Shown here one piece after another: positions 1 through 9,574 of a DNA stretch of 64,000 nt. Under the pieces are notes generated by a model. It made no database searches, was not told where the DNA came from, and saw only the letters and a list, made by a program, of their open reading frames with translations. Position 1 is the first letter of the stretch; every line of letters begins with the position of its first letter. The stretch spans positions 62,001-126,000 of the forward strand of contig CAIWNE010000094.1 in the NCBI GenBank assembly GCA_903913915.1. Reading direction: 5' to 3'. Position numbers and translations under genes: made by a program. Source of the stretch: an uncultured Opitutia bacterium (GTDB taxonomy: Bacteria; Verrucomicrobiota; Verrucomicrobiia; Opitutales; UBA953).

Positions 1-830
1 ACGAACTCCGTCGAAGCCGGCGCTTCCCATGCCCGGGTCTCGTGGCTCCAGTGCTCGCCCGGGCCGAGCTGGGGGTCGGGCAGGGCGTCAAGCTCCGGCG
101 CGATGCGCGTCATCACGTCGGCCGCGACCGCGTCGCTCAGTCTCTGCAGCCGCTCTGCGGTGACGCGCAGGGCAGGTTCAAGGATGAGGATGAGTCCTCC
201 CGGGGCCAGCCGGGCCTTGAGTTCGCCGAACCACTGGAGCATGGCCGCCTGGTCGAGCTGCGGCATCTCGTTGAGGACGAAGCCGGCGACGATCAGGTCG
301 AAAGGTCCATCAGGCCAGGTCTCCGGGCGCGAAGCATCGCCGATCCGCGTCTTGGTCGTGACATCCCCGCCGAGCGTCGCTTGGGCGAAGCTTTCCATCG
401 CGGCCAACGCGCTGGGAGACTTGTCGACGCCCTGAAGGTCGAGCTGGGCGAAGCCGGCCTGACGCAGGCGATGCGCGGCGGCGACACCGCAGGAGCCCGG
501 GCCGGAGCCGAGGTCGAGGATCGCCGGGCGTGCGCGGGAGGGTTTCCATCCGCGAAGTCCGCAGGCCTGTGCCAGCGCGAAAGAGGTGCGCGTGAAACTT
601 TGCGGCAGGAAAAACACGCCGTAGGCGGCGAGCAGCCGCGGGTCCGCGAAATAATCGGGGAATTTCTTGTCGGGCCGTTCGGTCGTGAAGAGGTCCGACA
701 GGTGCGCCACGGCCGGCGTCATGCGTTCCAAGGCTTCGTCGCCCGTCTTCTCGGTTGCCAGCTCCGCTTGGGCCACCCAGAAGGCTTCGGCTTCGGGCGG
801 ATAAGCGATCCGCGAATCAGTTGGCGACAT
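1..830 (-). CDS. Rsm22-like / class I SAM-dependent methyltransferase (3' end runs off the window)
   Basis: Manual minus-strand translation from ATG at 830: MSPTDSRIAYPPEAEAFWVAQAELATEKTGDEALERMTPAV...PAILDLGSGPGSCGVAAAHRL...DLIVAGFVLNEM. It has a SAM-binding motif LDLGSGPG and no stop to the window edge. The plus-strand ORF 42..926 is antisense. Confidence 0.75.
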   Translation of the reverse strand, partial: MSPTDSRIAYPPEAEAFWVAQAELATEKTGDEALERMTPAVAHLSDLFTTERPDKKFPDYFADPRLLAAYGVFFLPQSFTRTSFALAQACGLRGWKPSRARPAILDLGSGPGSCGVAAAHRLRQAGFAQLDLQGVDKSPSALAAMESFAQATLGGDVTTKTRIGDASRPETWPDGPFDLIVAGFVLNEMPQLDQAAMLQWFGELKARLAPGGLILILEPALRVTAERLQRLSDAVAADVMTRIAPELDALPDPQLGPGEHWSHETRAWEAPASTEF

Positions 831-1419
831 CGCGACGGCCCTCCAGCGCGCTGCGCAGCGTGGCCGGATCGGCGAAGGTCAGTCCGCTGCCGCTGGGCAG
901 GCCGAAGCCGATGCGGGATATCTTGATCGTCGGTCGCACGGCATGGATCGCCTCGCTGATGTAATGGCAGGTGGCTTCGCCTTCGATGTCATTGCCGAGC
1001 GCCAGGACGACTTCCGAGATCGGTTCGTCTCGCAGGCGCTGTTCGAAGCTGGCCAGGTTCAGCTGATCGGGGCCGACGCCGTTGATGGGGGAAAGCCGGC
1101 CGTGCAGCACGTGATAGGTGCCGCGATAGGCGGCCGAGCGCTCGATGGCCATCAGGTCCGGGACCTGTTCGACGACGCAGACCGACGCGGGGTGGCGTTT
1201 CACGTCCAGGCAGACCGGGCAGAGTTCGGCTTCGGCGAGGCTGCCGCAACGCGCGCAACGTCGGACGGCCGCGGCCGCCGCCTGGAGTGATTCGAGCAAG
1301 GGGGCCAGCTTGCCGGGACGTTCGACGAGCAGGTGCAGGGCGATGCGTTCGGCGGAGCGGTGCCCCATGCCGGGAAGCATCTTGAGGATCTGGCGGACCT
1401 TGTCGAAGGAAGGAGTCAC
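817..1419 (-). CDS. recR: Recombination protein RecR
   Basis: 200 aa; LPGMGHRSAERIALHLL helix-hairpin-helix, zinc finger CARCGSLAEAELCPVC, Toprim region VCVVEQVPDLMAIE and YHVLHGRLSPINGVGP. Confidence 0.96.
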   Translation of the reverse strand: MTPSFDKVRQILKMLPGMGHRSAERIALHLLVERPGKLAPLLESLQAAAAAVRRCARCGSLAEAELCPVCLDVKRHPASVCVVEQVPDLMAIERSAAYRGTYHVLHGRLSPINGVGPDQLNLASFEQRLRDEPISEVVLALGNDIEGEATCHYISEAIHAVRPTIKISRIGFGLPSGSGLTFADPATLRSALEGRRDVAN

Positions 1420-1425
1420 GAGCGA

Positions 1426-1731
1426 TCACATCCCGGGCAGGGAGAAACCGGCCGTCGCCTTGGACATCGTGGCCTCGTGCAGCTCGCGTGCCTTGGCGGA
1501 GGCCTCCTGGAGGGCGGCCACGAGGGCCTGCTCGACCATCGCCTTGTCTTCCTTGATGAACTCGGGATCGATCGACAGGGCAAGGACCAGGCCGTGGCCG
1601 TTGACCGTGACCTTGATGGCGCCGCCGCCGTGGGAGACTTCGAGTCGCTCCGCGGTCAGCTGCTGTTGGGCCTCGGCGATGCCTCGCTGCATCTTCTGGG
1701 CCTGTTTGAGGAGTTTGCCTACGCCTGCCAT
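1426..1731 (-). CDS. YbaB/EbfC family nucleoid-associated protein
   Basis: 101 aa directly upstream of recR; MAGVGKLLKQAQKMQRGIAEAQQQL...VSHGGGAIKVTVNGHG is typical of YbaB. Confidence 0.95.
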   Translation of the reverse strand: MAGVGKLLKQAQKMQRGIAEAQQQLTAERLEVSHGGGAIKVTVNGHGLVLALSIDPEFIKEDKAMVEQALVAALQEASAKARELHEATMSKATAGFSLPGM

Positions 1732-1828
1732 AGTGCTTCCAGAGTCCCGAGCGAGGCGGGGGAGTCAAGGTAGACCCGCCGTCCGCTCCCTGCTTGCCAC
1801 TCGCAGGCATGGAGGCAGGGTGTGAAGC

Positions 1829-2131
1829 ATGCGGCCGCCGCGAGACCTTCAGATCATCGGAGACTTCGTCGCCATCACCTGGGACGACGGCCTTGAACAG
1901 TGCCTGCGCTCCGAGCGTCTCCGCGAGCTTTCCCCCAGCGCAGAGAACATGGGCGAAGTCGACATCCTGGGTCAACGCTGGGGGGGCGACGGACCGCGAC
2001 GCTTCCCCGGGGTCACCGTCACCGGACTGAGCCGAGTCGGGAACTATGCCGTCACCTTCGAGTTCAGCGACGGACATCGCACCGGCATCTACAGTTGGGA
2101 ATACCTGCGTTCCATCGACGACGCGAAATAG
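1829..2131 (+). CDS. DUF971 domain-containing protein
   Basis: 100 aa; ITWDDGLEQCLRSERLRELSP...YAVTFEFSDGHRTGIYSWEYLRSI matches the DUF971 pattern. Confidence 0.88.
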   Translation: MRPPRDLQIIGDFVAITWDDGLEQCLRSERLRELSPSAENMGEVDILGQRWGGDGPRRFPGVTVTGLSRVGNYAVTFEFSDGHRTGIYSWEYLRSIDDAK

Positions 2132-2176
2132 TTTTTACAGGTTGCCCATCTTCCGGGACCGGCTACGGTAGATGAC

Positions 2177-3712
2177 GTGAAAAAGACTTACGTCCTGGAC
2201 ACCAACGTACTGATTCACGATCCCGAGTCCCTGTTCAAGTTCGACGAGCACATCGTGGCGGTGCCCGTGGAAGTCTTGTCGGAGCTCGATCGCCTGAAGA
2301 CCCAGCAAGGTCAGCTCGGCGCCAGCGCGCGCCGCGTGAATCGCGCGATCCGCGGGCTCTTCGAGAACCGCGCGCTGAAGGAGATCGCCGAAGGCGATCC
2401 GTCCAAGCCCGGCGCCCTGCACGCGAAGCTGCGCGACGGCGGCGAACTCCGCATCGTGATCAACGAGACGCTCATCCGGGAGCATTTCAACGGGGCCAAG
2501 TCCGAGCGCGTCCGCGCCGTCTTCATGCAGGTGGACGCGCCCGACCACCGCATCATCGCCTCGGCGCTTTATCTCCGCGACACCTCCAAGGGCCCCGTGA
2601 TCCTGGTGACGAAGGACGCCTGCATGGCCCTCAAGGCCCAGGCCCTGGGCATGGACGTGCAGGACTACCGTAACGACCGGGTCGAGACCAGCGACGAGGG
2701 CAACTACCGGACGATCAAGGTGACCGCGGCGGCGATGCGCGACTTCCGCGAACTCGGTCAGGTCCAGGTAAAGGTGAAGGAAGAGCCGCCCCTCGTCATG
2801 AACGAGTACGTGATGTTCACGTCCGATTCCTGGACCGAGCCGGCCCGACACGTGGGCGAAGGCGCCTTCGTCCCGCTCGGCCTTTATCGCGAGTTCATGT
2901 CGTCGGACAGCGGCGCCCGCAAGGGGCTCCAGATGCCGCGCGGCATGCGCGTCATCCCCAAGAACTTCGAACAGTGGATCTTCCTTGATGCGCTCCTGAA
3001 TCCCGAGATCCGCCTCGTCACCTGCTTCGGTCGCGCCGGCACGGGCAAGACCTTCCTTTCCATCGCCGCGGCGCTCTCCCAGGTGCTGAGCGACTTTTCA
3101 CCCTACAAGAAGCTGTACGTCTCCCGCCCGGTCGTGCAGATCGGCAAGGACATCGGCGCGCTTCCCGGTTCCAAGGAAGAGAAGCTTTCTCCGTACATCC
3201 AGCCCTACTTCGACAACCTCGAGGTCCTGTTCTCCAAGAACGGCAACGCGGCCCCTACGCCGACCGCCAAGGAGGCCGTGGCCACCGATTCTCAGCGCCG
3301 CCAGAAGAAGGCTCAGGCGATGAAGACGCCCCAGCCGATCTTCGGGTCGCAATTCCAGGCCATCAACCAACCCCGCAAGCCCTATCAGTGGCTCATCGAT
3401 TCGGGTCTGATCGAGATCGAGGCGATGACGTTCATCCGCGGCCGCTCCATCGGTCATGCGTTCATGATCGTGGACGAAGCCCAGAACATGACCCCGCATG
3501 AGGCCAAGACGGTCATCACCCGTATCGGCGAAGGCTCCAAGGTCGTCCTCATCGGCGACTTGGATCAGGTCGACACCCCTTATCTGGACGGCAAGTCCAA
3601 CGGGCTCATCCATACCCATGAGCGCATGAAGGGTCACGCCATCACCGCGAACGTCCGCCTGCTCAACGGCGTCCGCAGCGCCCTTTCCGAGCTCGCCGCG
3701 CAGCTGATGTGA
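2177..3712 (+). CDS. PhoH-family ATPase with N-terminal PIN domain
   Basis: 511 aa, GTG start; PIN N-terminus KKTYVLDTNVLIHDPESLFKF; Walker A FGRAGTGKTFLSIAAAL; FMIVDEAQNMTPHEAKTVITRIGEGSKVVLIGDLDQVD. Confidence 0.95.
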   Translation: MKKTYVLDTNVLIHDPESLFKFDEHIVAVPVEVLSELDRLKTQQGQLGASARRVNRAIRGLFENRALKEIAEGDPSKPGALHAKLRDGGELRIVINETLIREHFNGAKSERVRAVFMQVDAPDHRIIASALYLRDTSKGPVILVTKDACMALKAQALGMDVQDYRNDRVETSDEGNYRTIKVTAAAMRDFRELGQVQVKVKEEPPLVMNEYVMFTSDSWTEPARHVGEGAFVPLGLYREFMSSDSGARKGLQMPRGMRVIPKNFEQWIFLDALLNPEIRLVTCFGRAGTGKTFLSIAAALSQVLSDFSPYKKLYVSRPVVQIGKDIGALPGSKEEKLSPYIQPYFDNLEVLFSKNGNAAPTPTAKEAVATDSQRRQKKAQAMKTPQPIFGSQFQAINQPRKPYQWLIDSGLIEIEAMTFIRGRSIGHAFMIVDEAQNMTPHEAKTVITRIGEGSKVVLIGDLDQVDTPYLDGKSNGLIHTHERMKGHAITANVRLLNGVRSALSELAAQLM

Positions 3713-3790
3713 GCAACTTCCCGCCCCCGGGCGGGCGGGGAGGGTAGTCCGTTCTTGCGCCTGCGTTTGCGGGGAGTTTCCCTGCAACCA

Positions 3791-6334
3791 GTGGAAAAAG
3801 AAACCCCGATGCAGCGGCAGTACCGCGAGTTTCGTGAGAAGCTCGCGGCGGGGACCATCTTGCTTTTCCGCCTAGGCGATTTCTATGAGGTCTTCGGGGA
3901 GGATGCGGAGATCGCGGCGAAGGTCCTTGGCCTCACGCTGACCAAACGTCACGAGACCCCGATGGCCGGCCTGCCTCATCATGCCGCCCCGGCCTATGTC
4001 AACCGCTTGCTCGCGGCGGGCTGGAAGGTGGCGATCTGCGACCAGCTCGAGGCTCCGGTGGCCGGCAAGCTGGTTCGCCGCGGACTCACGCGCATCCTGA
4101 CGCCGGGAACGGCGCTTGAGGACTCGCAGCTCGATTCGCGGCGTGGCAATTATCTGGCGGCGCTCGCTTGGGACAAGGAAGGCTGGCATGCCTCCTGGCT
4201 CGATGTCTCGACGGCCGATTTCCGGCTGGCGACGGACACCTCTCCCGCGCGCCTGCTTCCGTTGCTGCACTCCGTCTCGCCGCGGGAAATCATCCTTCCC
4301 GAAGGGCTCGAGCCTTCTCCGGCCGACCGCGAGGCGTTGGAAGTCTTCCTGCAAGGAAGGGCCGTCTCGCGTCTCCCGGGGTGGAATTTCGATGGCGCCG
4401 CCGGCGCCCGGCTCGTCGCCCAGACGCTTTCCGTCCACGGGCTGGCCGGCTTCGGCCTGACCGATGAGCATCCCGCGCTCGGCGCCGCCGGCGCCGTCCT
4501 CGGCTATGTGACGGATTCGCTCTGCGATCGTCCGAAGAACCTTTTCCGGCTCATCGAGACGAAGCTCGGCTCGTCGGTGCTGCTGGATGCCGCTTCGTCG
4601 CGCAATCTGGAGCTGTTCGCCTCCTCGGACGGGCGTCGCGAAGGTTCCCTGCTCGAGACGATCGACCGCACGGAGACCCCTTCGGGCGCGCGTCTCCTGG
4701 CCCTGTGGCTCGCCGAACCTTCGACGGACCTCGCGACGATTTCGCGGAGACAGGACGCCGTCGGCGAATTCTTCAAGCATCCCGGGGCGTCTTCCCGCGT
4801 GGGGGAATCGCTTCGCGGAGTGCGCGACATCGCGCGCATCCTGGCGCGGCTGCAGAACCGCCTCCGTAATCCGCGCGAACTGGGCGGCGTGCGCGATACG
4901 CTCCGCTCGCTGCCTCCGATCCGCGAGGAACTACTCGCGTTGCCCGGCGGCGCGCTGGCCGACCAGGCGGGACGGATCAATCCTGAACCCGGCCTGCTCG
5001 CCCGGCTGGAAGCCGCGCTCGGCGACGAGCTTCCGGTCGACCTGAGCGAAGGCGGGGCTTTGCGGGCCGGCTTCGACGCCGAGCTCGACCGTCTCCGTTC
5101 GATGGCTTCGGATAGCAAGGGGTGGATCGCCGAATTCGAGCGCAACGAGCAGAACCGGACCGGCATCAAGTCCCTCAAGGTCCGTTACAACGGCGCCTTC
5201 GGCTATGCCATCGAGATCACCAAGGCCAACCTGGCCGCCGTGCCGGCCGACTATATCCGCAAGCAGACGATGGTGAACGCCGAGCGTTTCACGACGGAAG
5301 AACTTCGCGCCAAGGAGCGGGAAGTGTTGCGCGCCGACGAGCAGGCCCTGGCCCGCGAGACCGAACTTTTCCAGGCCTTGCTCGCCGAAGTGGTCGCCCG
5401 GACCGAATCTTTGCTGGGTACCGCCCAGGCGGTCGCCGAAGTCGACATCTTGCGCGGTTGGGCCGAACTCGCCCGCGAAGCCAGTTGGACCAAGCCTGTC
5501 GTCGACGATTCCGACGTCCTCGAGATCGAGCAAGGTCGCCACCCGGTGGTGGAAAAAATGCTGCGGTCTCGTCCGGGTGCAGGCTCTTTCGTGCCCAACG
5601 ACACCCGCCTCAGCAGCTCCGGCGCGCAGATCGCCTTGCTCACCGGGCCCAACATGGCCGGCAAATCGACGTACATCCGCCAGGTCGCTTTGATCGCCAT
5701 GCTCGCCCATCTTGGTTGCTGGGTCCCGGCGACGTCGGCGCGAGTCGGGCTGGTGGACCGTATCTTCTGCCGCGTCGGGGCTTCCGACGAACTTTCGCGC
5801 GGCAATTCGACCTTCATGGTCGAGATGAACGAGACCGCCAACATCCTCAACAACGCGACGAACCGATCCTTGGTCGTGCTCGACGAGATCGGTCGAGGCA
5901 CGAGCACCTACGACGGCATCAGCATCGCGTGGGCCGTCGCCGAACACCTGCACGGCGGCGCCGAGGCCGGCCCGCGCACCTTGTTCGCCACGCACTATCA
6001 CGAGCTCACGAAGCTGGCCGACTCCATGAAGCGGCTTCGTAACTGGTCCGTCGCCGTCAAGGAGTGGAAGGATGAGATCGTCTTCGTCCGTCGGGTCGTC
6101 CCTGGCGCCGCCGACCGTTCCTATGGTATCCAGGTCGCCCGGCTCGCCGGCATGCCTCCGGCCGTCGTTCAGCGCGCCCGGGAGATCCTGGGCGGCCTCG
6201 AGGCCGGGTCTGGGTTGCCCTCCAAGGCCATGCCGATGGCCGGCGTGGCCAAGGTCGCCGGCGAGACTCCGAAGTCCTCACAGGCCAAGCCTAAGGCCAA
6301 GGAAGCCGGACCTGAGCTGGACCTCTTCGCCTAG
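3791..6334 (+). CDS. mutS: DNA mismatch repair protein MutS
   Basis: ETPMQRQYREF...LLFRLGDFYEVFGEDA; Walker A LLTGPNMAGKSTYIRQVALI; LVVLDEIGRGTSTYDG. The ORF is open from 3755; GTG 3791 or ATG 3809 are the likely starts. Confidence 0.97.
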   Translation: MEKETPMQRQYREFREKLAAGTILLFRLGDFYEVFGEDAEIAAKVLGLTLTKRHETPMAGLPHHAAPAYVNRLLAAGWKVAICDQLEAPVAGKLVRRGLTRILTPGTALEDSQLDSRRGNYLAALAWDKEGWHASWLDVSTADFRLATDTSPARLLPLLHSVSPREIILPEGLEPSPADREALEVFLQGRAVSRLPGWNFDGAAGARLVAQTLSVHGLAGFGLTDEHPALGAAGAVLGYVTDSLCDRPKNLFRLIETKLGSSVLLDAASSRNLELFASSDGRREGSLLETIDRTETPSGARLLALWLAEPSTDLATISRRQDAVGEFFKHPGASSRVGESLRGVRDIARILARLQNRLRNPRELGGVRDTLRSLPPIREELLALPGGALADQAGRINPEPGLLARLEAALGDELPVDLSEGGALRAGFDAELDRLRSMASDSKGWIAEFERNEQNRTGIKSLKVRYNGAFGYAIEITKANLAAVPADYIRKQTMVNAERFTTEELRAKEREVLRADEQALARETELFQALLAEVVARTESLLGTAQAVAEVDILRGWAELAREASWTKPVVDDSDVLEIEQGRHPVVEKMLRSRPGAGSFVPNDTRLSSSGAQIALLTGPNMAGKSTYIRQVALIAMLAHLGCWVPATSARVGLVDRIFCRVGASDELSRGNSTFMVEMNETANILNNATNRSLVVLDEIGRGTSTYDGISIAWAVAEHLHGGAEAGPRTLFATHYHELTKLADSMKRLRNWSVAVKEWKDEIVFVRRVVPGAADRSYGIQVARLAGMPPAVVQRAREILGGLEAGSGLPSKAMPMAGVAKVAGETPKSSQAKPKAKEAGPELDLFA

Positions 6335-7026
6335 ATCCGTTCGTTCCACTCGCGGGAGGAGAACTTCCCCCACGTGCCTTCGTGGTCGAACTGATTGTAC
6401 GTCGGCTCGGCTACCGGCATCGCCGGGCTTTGCAGCACCTCGCTGAGGGTGCGGATGAAATCTTTCTCGAAGCGTTGCCAGTCGCAGCCGGCCAGGAAAG
6501 GCCGCCACACGTATCCTTCGAGGAGCAGGCCTTTGCGGGTGCGTTTCTGCGCGGCGCCGGCCACCTTGCGGCCGTCGTCGCTGCGGACGAGGTCGTTGGG
6601 TTCGGCGCGGCGCGAGCAATCGTCAGGCGACTGGAAGTCGCGCGTGCCTGCGGGCATCGGGGCGAGCTTCACCGGCAGGCCTTGCAGCAGCAGGGCCTGC
6701 AACAACGCCTCATGGACAGCCGTATAACTTGCCATGGCGTCAGCCTTGAAGAGGGGGTGCGTCGGAGGAATGACGAGGGCGAAGGTCCAGTCGTCCAGAT
6801 GCGAGACGAGCCCGCCGCCGGTGCAACGTCGGACGAGCGGATAGCGTGCCGGAACCTGAGCCCGGTATTTGGCCCAAGGCTGGGAGACGCCGAACGTGTA
6901 AGCGGGTTCGGACCAGGCGTAGGCCCTGAAGCGGACGTTTTCCGGGGCGGGGTAGAACTCCAGCAGCATCAGGTCCGCCGCCATGTTGGCGACCGCATCG
7001 GCGGCCTGTCGGGGGAGAACGTCCAT
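6331..7026 (-). CDS. Lipoate-protein ligase A / BPL-LplA-LipB family protein
   Basis: 231 aa; FRAYAWSEPAYTFGVSQPWAKYRAQVPARYPLVRRCTGGGLVSHLDDWTFALVIP carries the RRxTGGGxVxH motif. Confidence 0.85.
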   Translation of the reverse strand: MDVLPRQAADAVANMAADLMLLEFYPAPENVRFRAYAWSEPAYTFGVSQPWAKYRAQVPARYPLVRRCTGGGLVSHLDDWTFALVIPPTHPLFKADAMASYTAVHEALLQALLLQGLPVKLAPMPAGTRDFQSPDDCSRRAEPNDLVRSDDGRKVAGAAQKRTRKGLLLEGYVWRPFLAGCDWQRFEKDFIRTLSEVLQSPAMPVAEPTYNQFDHEGTWGKFSSREWNERI

Positions 7027-7028
7027 GT

Positions 7029-7994
7029 TCAGAAGTCTATGCCTTTTTCCAGCCTACGCACGACCTTTCGACCGGTGGTCTGCTCATACCAGTCTTCGCA
7101 CCCCCTGGGGACGCGTAGTTGCGCGAGCTGTTCCTCGAAGGATTGGGCCGACGTACGCAACTTGCCCGCAAGCGGATGGAGCCTCAGGCTGAGGTCGCGG
7201 GGTCGCGAAGCCGCGGCGGGGACTTCTGCCCGGCTGACCGGACGGACGAGCGCGTCGGCATCGAGGCCGAAGTGGCGGGCGATCCGGACGCCGATCTCAT
7301 GTCGGCTCATGGCTTCCGTGCCCGCCCAATGATAAAGTCCGGAGAGGTTGGCTCGTTCGCACAGCTCGATGGCGACGTCGGCGAGATTGGACGCCTCGAC
7401 GGGCTGGCGGATCTCGTCGGTGAAGAGCGTAGCCGGCTTGCCCTCCTTCCATGAAGCGAAAAGCCGTTCGTGGAGTCCGCGGTCCCCGCTGACCGAGTTG
7501 CCGATGATGGGAGAGGTGCGGAGGACGGCGGCGTGCTCGCGGCCGAAGCGGAGGACTTCCACTTCGGCGGCCGCCTTGGTCTCCCCGTAGAGATTCAGCG
7601 GCGCCGGCGTATCGGTGGGCTGATAGCCGCCGGATTTCCCGTCGAAGACCGTGTCGGTGGAGAGATGGACGAGCTTGGCCCCGAGATGGAACGATAGCTG
7701 CGCCAGCTTCTTCGGCACGTCGGTATTGAGTTTCCTCGCCCGTTCGGGTTCCGCCAGGCAGGCCTCGATCGTCGGCAGGGCGGCGCAATGGACGATGGCA
7801 TGGGGGAACTCCTCGAGGAGCAGGGCTTCGAGGGCGGCCTCGTCGCAAAGATCGAAGGCGCTCGCTTGTGCCACTCCTGGGATCGTCGGCGCACGGGCGC
7901 CGCCCAGGGCCAGCACCTGATATCCGCGACGCAGGGCGGCGAGGCAGACTTCACGACCCAGGAATCCGGAAGCGCCGGTGACGACGAGTTTCAT
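7029..7994 (-). CDS. NAD-dependent epimerase / RmlD-like sugar nucleotide reductase
   Basis: 321 aa; MKLVVTGASGFLGREV Rossmann motif, VHLSTDTVFDGKSGGYQPTDTPAPLNLYGETKAAAE. Confidence 0.88.
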   Translation of the reverse strand: MKLVVTGASGFLGREVCLAALRRGYQVLALGGARAPTIPGVAQASAFDLCDEAALEALLLEEFPHAIVHCAALPTIEACLAEPERARKLNTDVPKKLAQLSFHLGAKLVHLSTDTVFDGKSGGYQPTDTPAPLNLYGETKAAAEVEVLRFGREHAAVLRTSPIIGNSVSGDRGLHERLFASWKEGKPATLFTDEIRQPVEASNLADVAIELCERANLSGLYHWAGTEAMSRHEIGVRIARHFGLDADALVRPVSRAEVPAAASRPRDLSLRLHPLAGKLRTSAQSFEEQLAQLRVPRGCEDWYEQTTGRKVVRRLEKGIDF

Positions 7995-8090
7995 GCGGCA
8001 CGCATAAGCCTCGTCGCCGCCAGTGGCAAGAGGGGAGGGGCTCGCTCACGCTTGCCAATCCTTGGAACAGCCGCATTGATTGCCTCCTCC

Positions 8091-9179
8091 ATGGCTTCAT
8101 ATTCGGACCTAGCCAATCGCCCCGTGCTCACCCAGCCCGTCTACGAGGCAGGACGCCCCATCGAGGTCGTCGCCCGTGAGTTCGGCCTAGACCCCGCGGC
8201 GGTCATCAAGCTGGCCTCGAACGAGAATCCCCTCGGCCCCTCGCCGCTCGGTCTCGCCGCCGCCCGCAAGGCCCTCGACAGCTGTCATCTGTATCCCGAC
8301 GGCGGCTGCACCTTCCTGCGCGAAAAGCTGGCGAAGAAATGGTCCCTCGAGCCGGGCAACTTCGTCATCGGGAACGGTTCGAACGAGGTGATGATCCTGC
8401 TGGCCCAGGCGTTCCTGCGACCGGGCGACGAAGTCGTGTTCGGCGCCCAGGCTTTCATCGTCTACAAACTTGCGACGATGCTCTTCGGAGCGACGCCGGT
8501 CGAGGTGCCGATGCCGGGCTTCCGTCATGACCTCAAGGCCATGCGTGCCGCGGTCACGTCCAAGACCCGCATCGTCTTCCTCGCCAGTCCGAACAATCCC
8601 ACCGGAGGCACCGACGATCCGGCAGACATCCTGGCTTTCGCGGAATCTCTTCCGGATGATGTCATCTTCTGCCTCGACGAGGCCTACACGGAATACCTTG
8701 AGGCCTCCGCCGATCTCCGTCCGCTGATGAAGTCGGGCCGCAAGGTCGTCCTTTCCCGCACCTTCTCCAAGGCCTATGGTTTGGCCGGCCTGCGCGTCGG
8801 TTACCTGATGGGCTCGACCGACCTCTGCGGGCTTCTCAATCGCGTCCGCCAGCCGTTCAACGTGAACCTGCCGGCGCTGGCCGCCGCCGAAGCCGCCTTG
8901 GATGACGAGGCTTTCGTGCGTCGTACCCGCGAGGTGAATGCCGCCGGCATCGCCCAGCTTTCGGCCGGCCTCAAGAAGCTAGGCTTCGCTTACATCGACG
9001 GTAAGGCCAACTTCCTCGCCGCCCAGGTCCCCAAGGCCGAGGAGGCCTTCACGGTGCTGCAGAAAGCCGGCGTGATCGTCCGCCCCCTGCGTGGCTATGG
9101 CATGACCGGCTGGCTCCGCCTCACCGTAGGCACGGAAGCCCAGAACGCCCGCCTGCTGGCCGAACTCGCCAAACTCTGA
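8091..9179 (+). CDS. hisC: Histidinol-phosphate aminotransferase
   Basis: ATG 8091 gives MASYSDLANRPVLTQPVYEAGRPIEVVAREFGLDPAAVIKLASNENPLGPSP; PLP lysine region LSRTFSKAYGLAGLRVGY. The ORF-track start at 7788 is a spurious extension. Confidence 0.95.
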   Translation: MASYSDLANRPVLTQPVYEAGRPIEVVAREFGLDPAAVIKLASNENPLGPSPLGLAAARKALDSCHLYPDGGCTFLREKLAKKWSLEPGNFVIGNGSNEVMILLAQAFLRPGDEVVFGAQAFIVYKLATMLFGATPVEVPMPGFRHDLKAMRAAVTSKTRIVFLASPNNPTGGTDDPADILAFAESLPDDVIFCLDEAYTEYLEASADLRPLMKSGRKVVLSRTFSKAYGLAGLRVGYLMGSTDLCGLLNRVRQPFNVNLPALAAAEAALDDEAFVRRTREVNAAGIAQLSAGLKKLGFAYIDGKANFLAAQVPKAEEAFTVLQKAGVIVRPLRGYGMTGWLRLTVGTEAQNARLLAELAKL

Positions 9180-9181
9180 CC

Positions 9182-9574
9182 ATGGATTTCGACGAAGCCG
9201 TCCGCATCATCAGGCAGAAGGATGCCCGTTATCAGCCTCAGGCCTACGACGTGGTCCGCCTCGGCTTGGACCATGCTCAGAAACTGATCCATGGCGAACC
9301 GAAGAAGGGCAAGAGCGCCGTGAACCGCCATGTCAGCGGCCCGCAGCTGCTCGAAGGTTTCCGTCAGCACGTCCTCGAGACTTACGGCCCGATGTCCTAT
9401 CCGCTCCTCCATAACTGGGGACTGCGCAAATCCGCCGACGTCGGCAACATCGTCTTCAACATCATCGAGACGGGACTTTTCGGACGTTCGCCCGAAGACG
9501 ACCTCGAGGACTTCAAGGACGTCTACGACTTCAAGGACGTCTTCCAGAAGCCTTTCGAGCCTAAGTCGAACTGA
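9182..9574 (+). CDS. Minf_1886 family protein
   Basis: 130 aa; MDFDEAVRIIRQKDARYQPQAYDVVRLGLDHAQK...GPMSYPLLHNWGLRKSADVGNIVFNIIETGLFGRSPEDDLEDF resembles this PVC-conserved family. Confidence 0.85.
   Translation: MDFDEAVRIIRQKDARYQPQAYDVVRLGLDHAQKLIHGEPKKGKSAVNRHVSGPQLLEGFRQHVLETYGPMSYPLLHNWGLRKSADVGNIVFNIIETGLFGRSPEDDLEDFKDVYDFKDVFQKPFEPKSN

Noticed and set aside
42-926. 294-aa plus-strand ORF at the left edge
   Set aside because: Antisense to a SAM methyltransferase readable on the minus strand.
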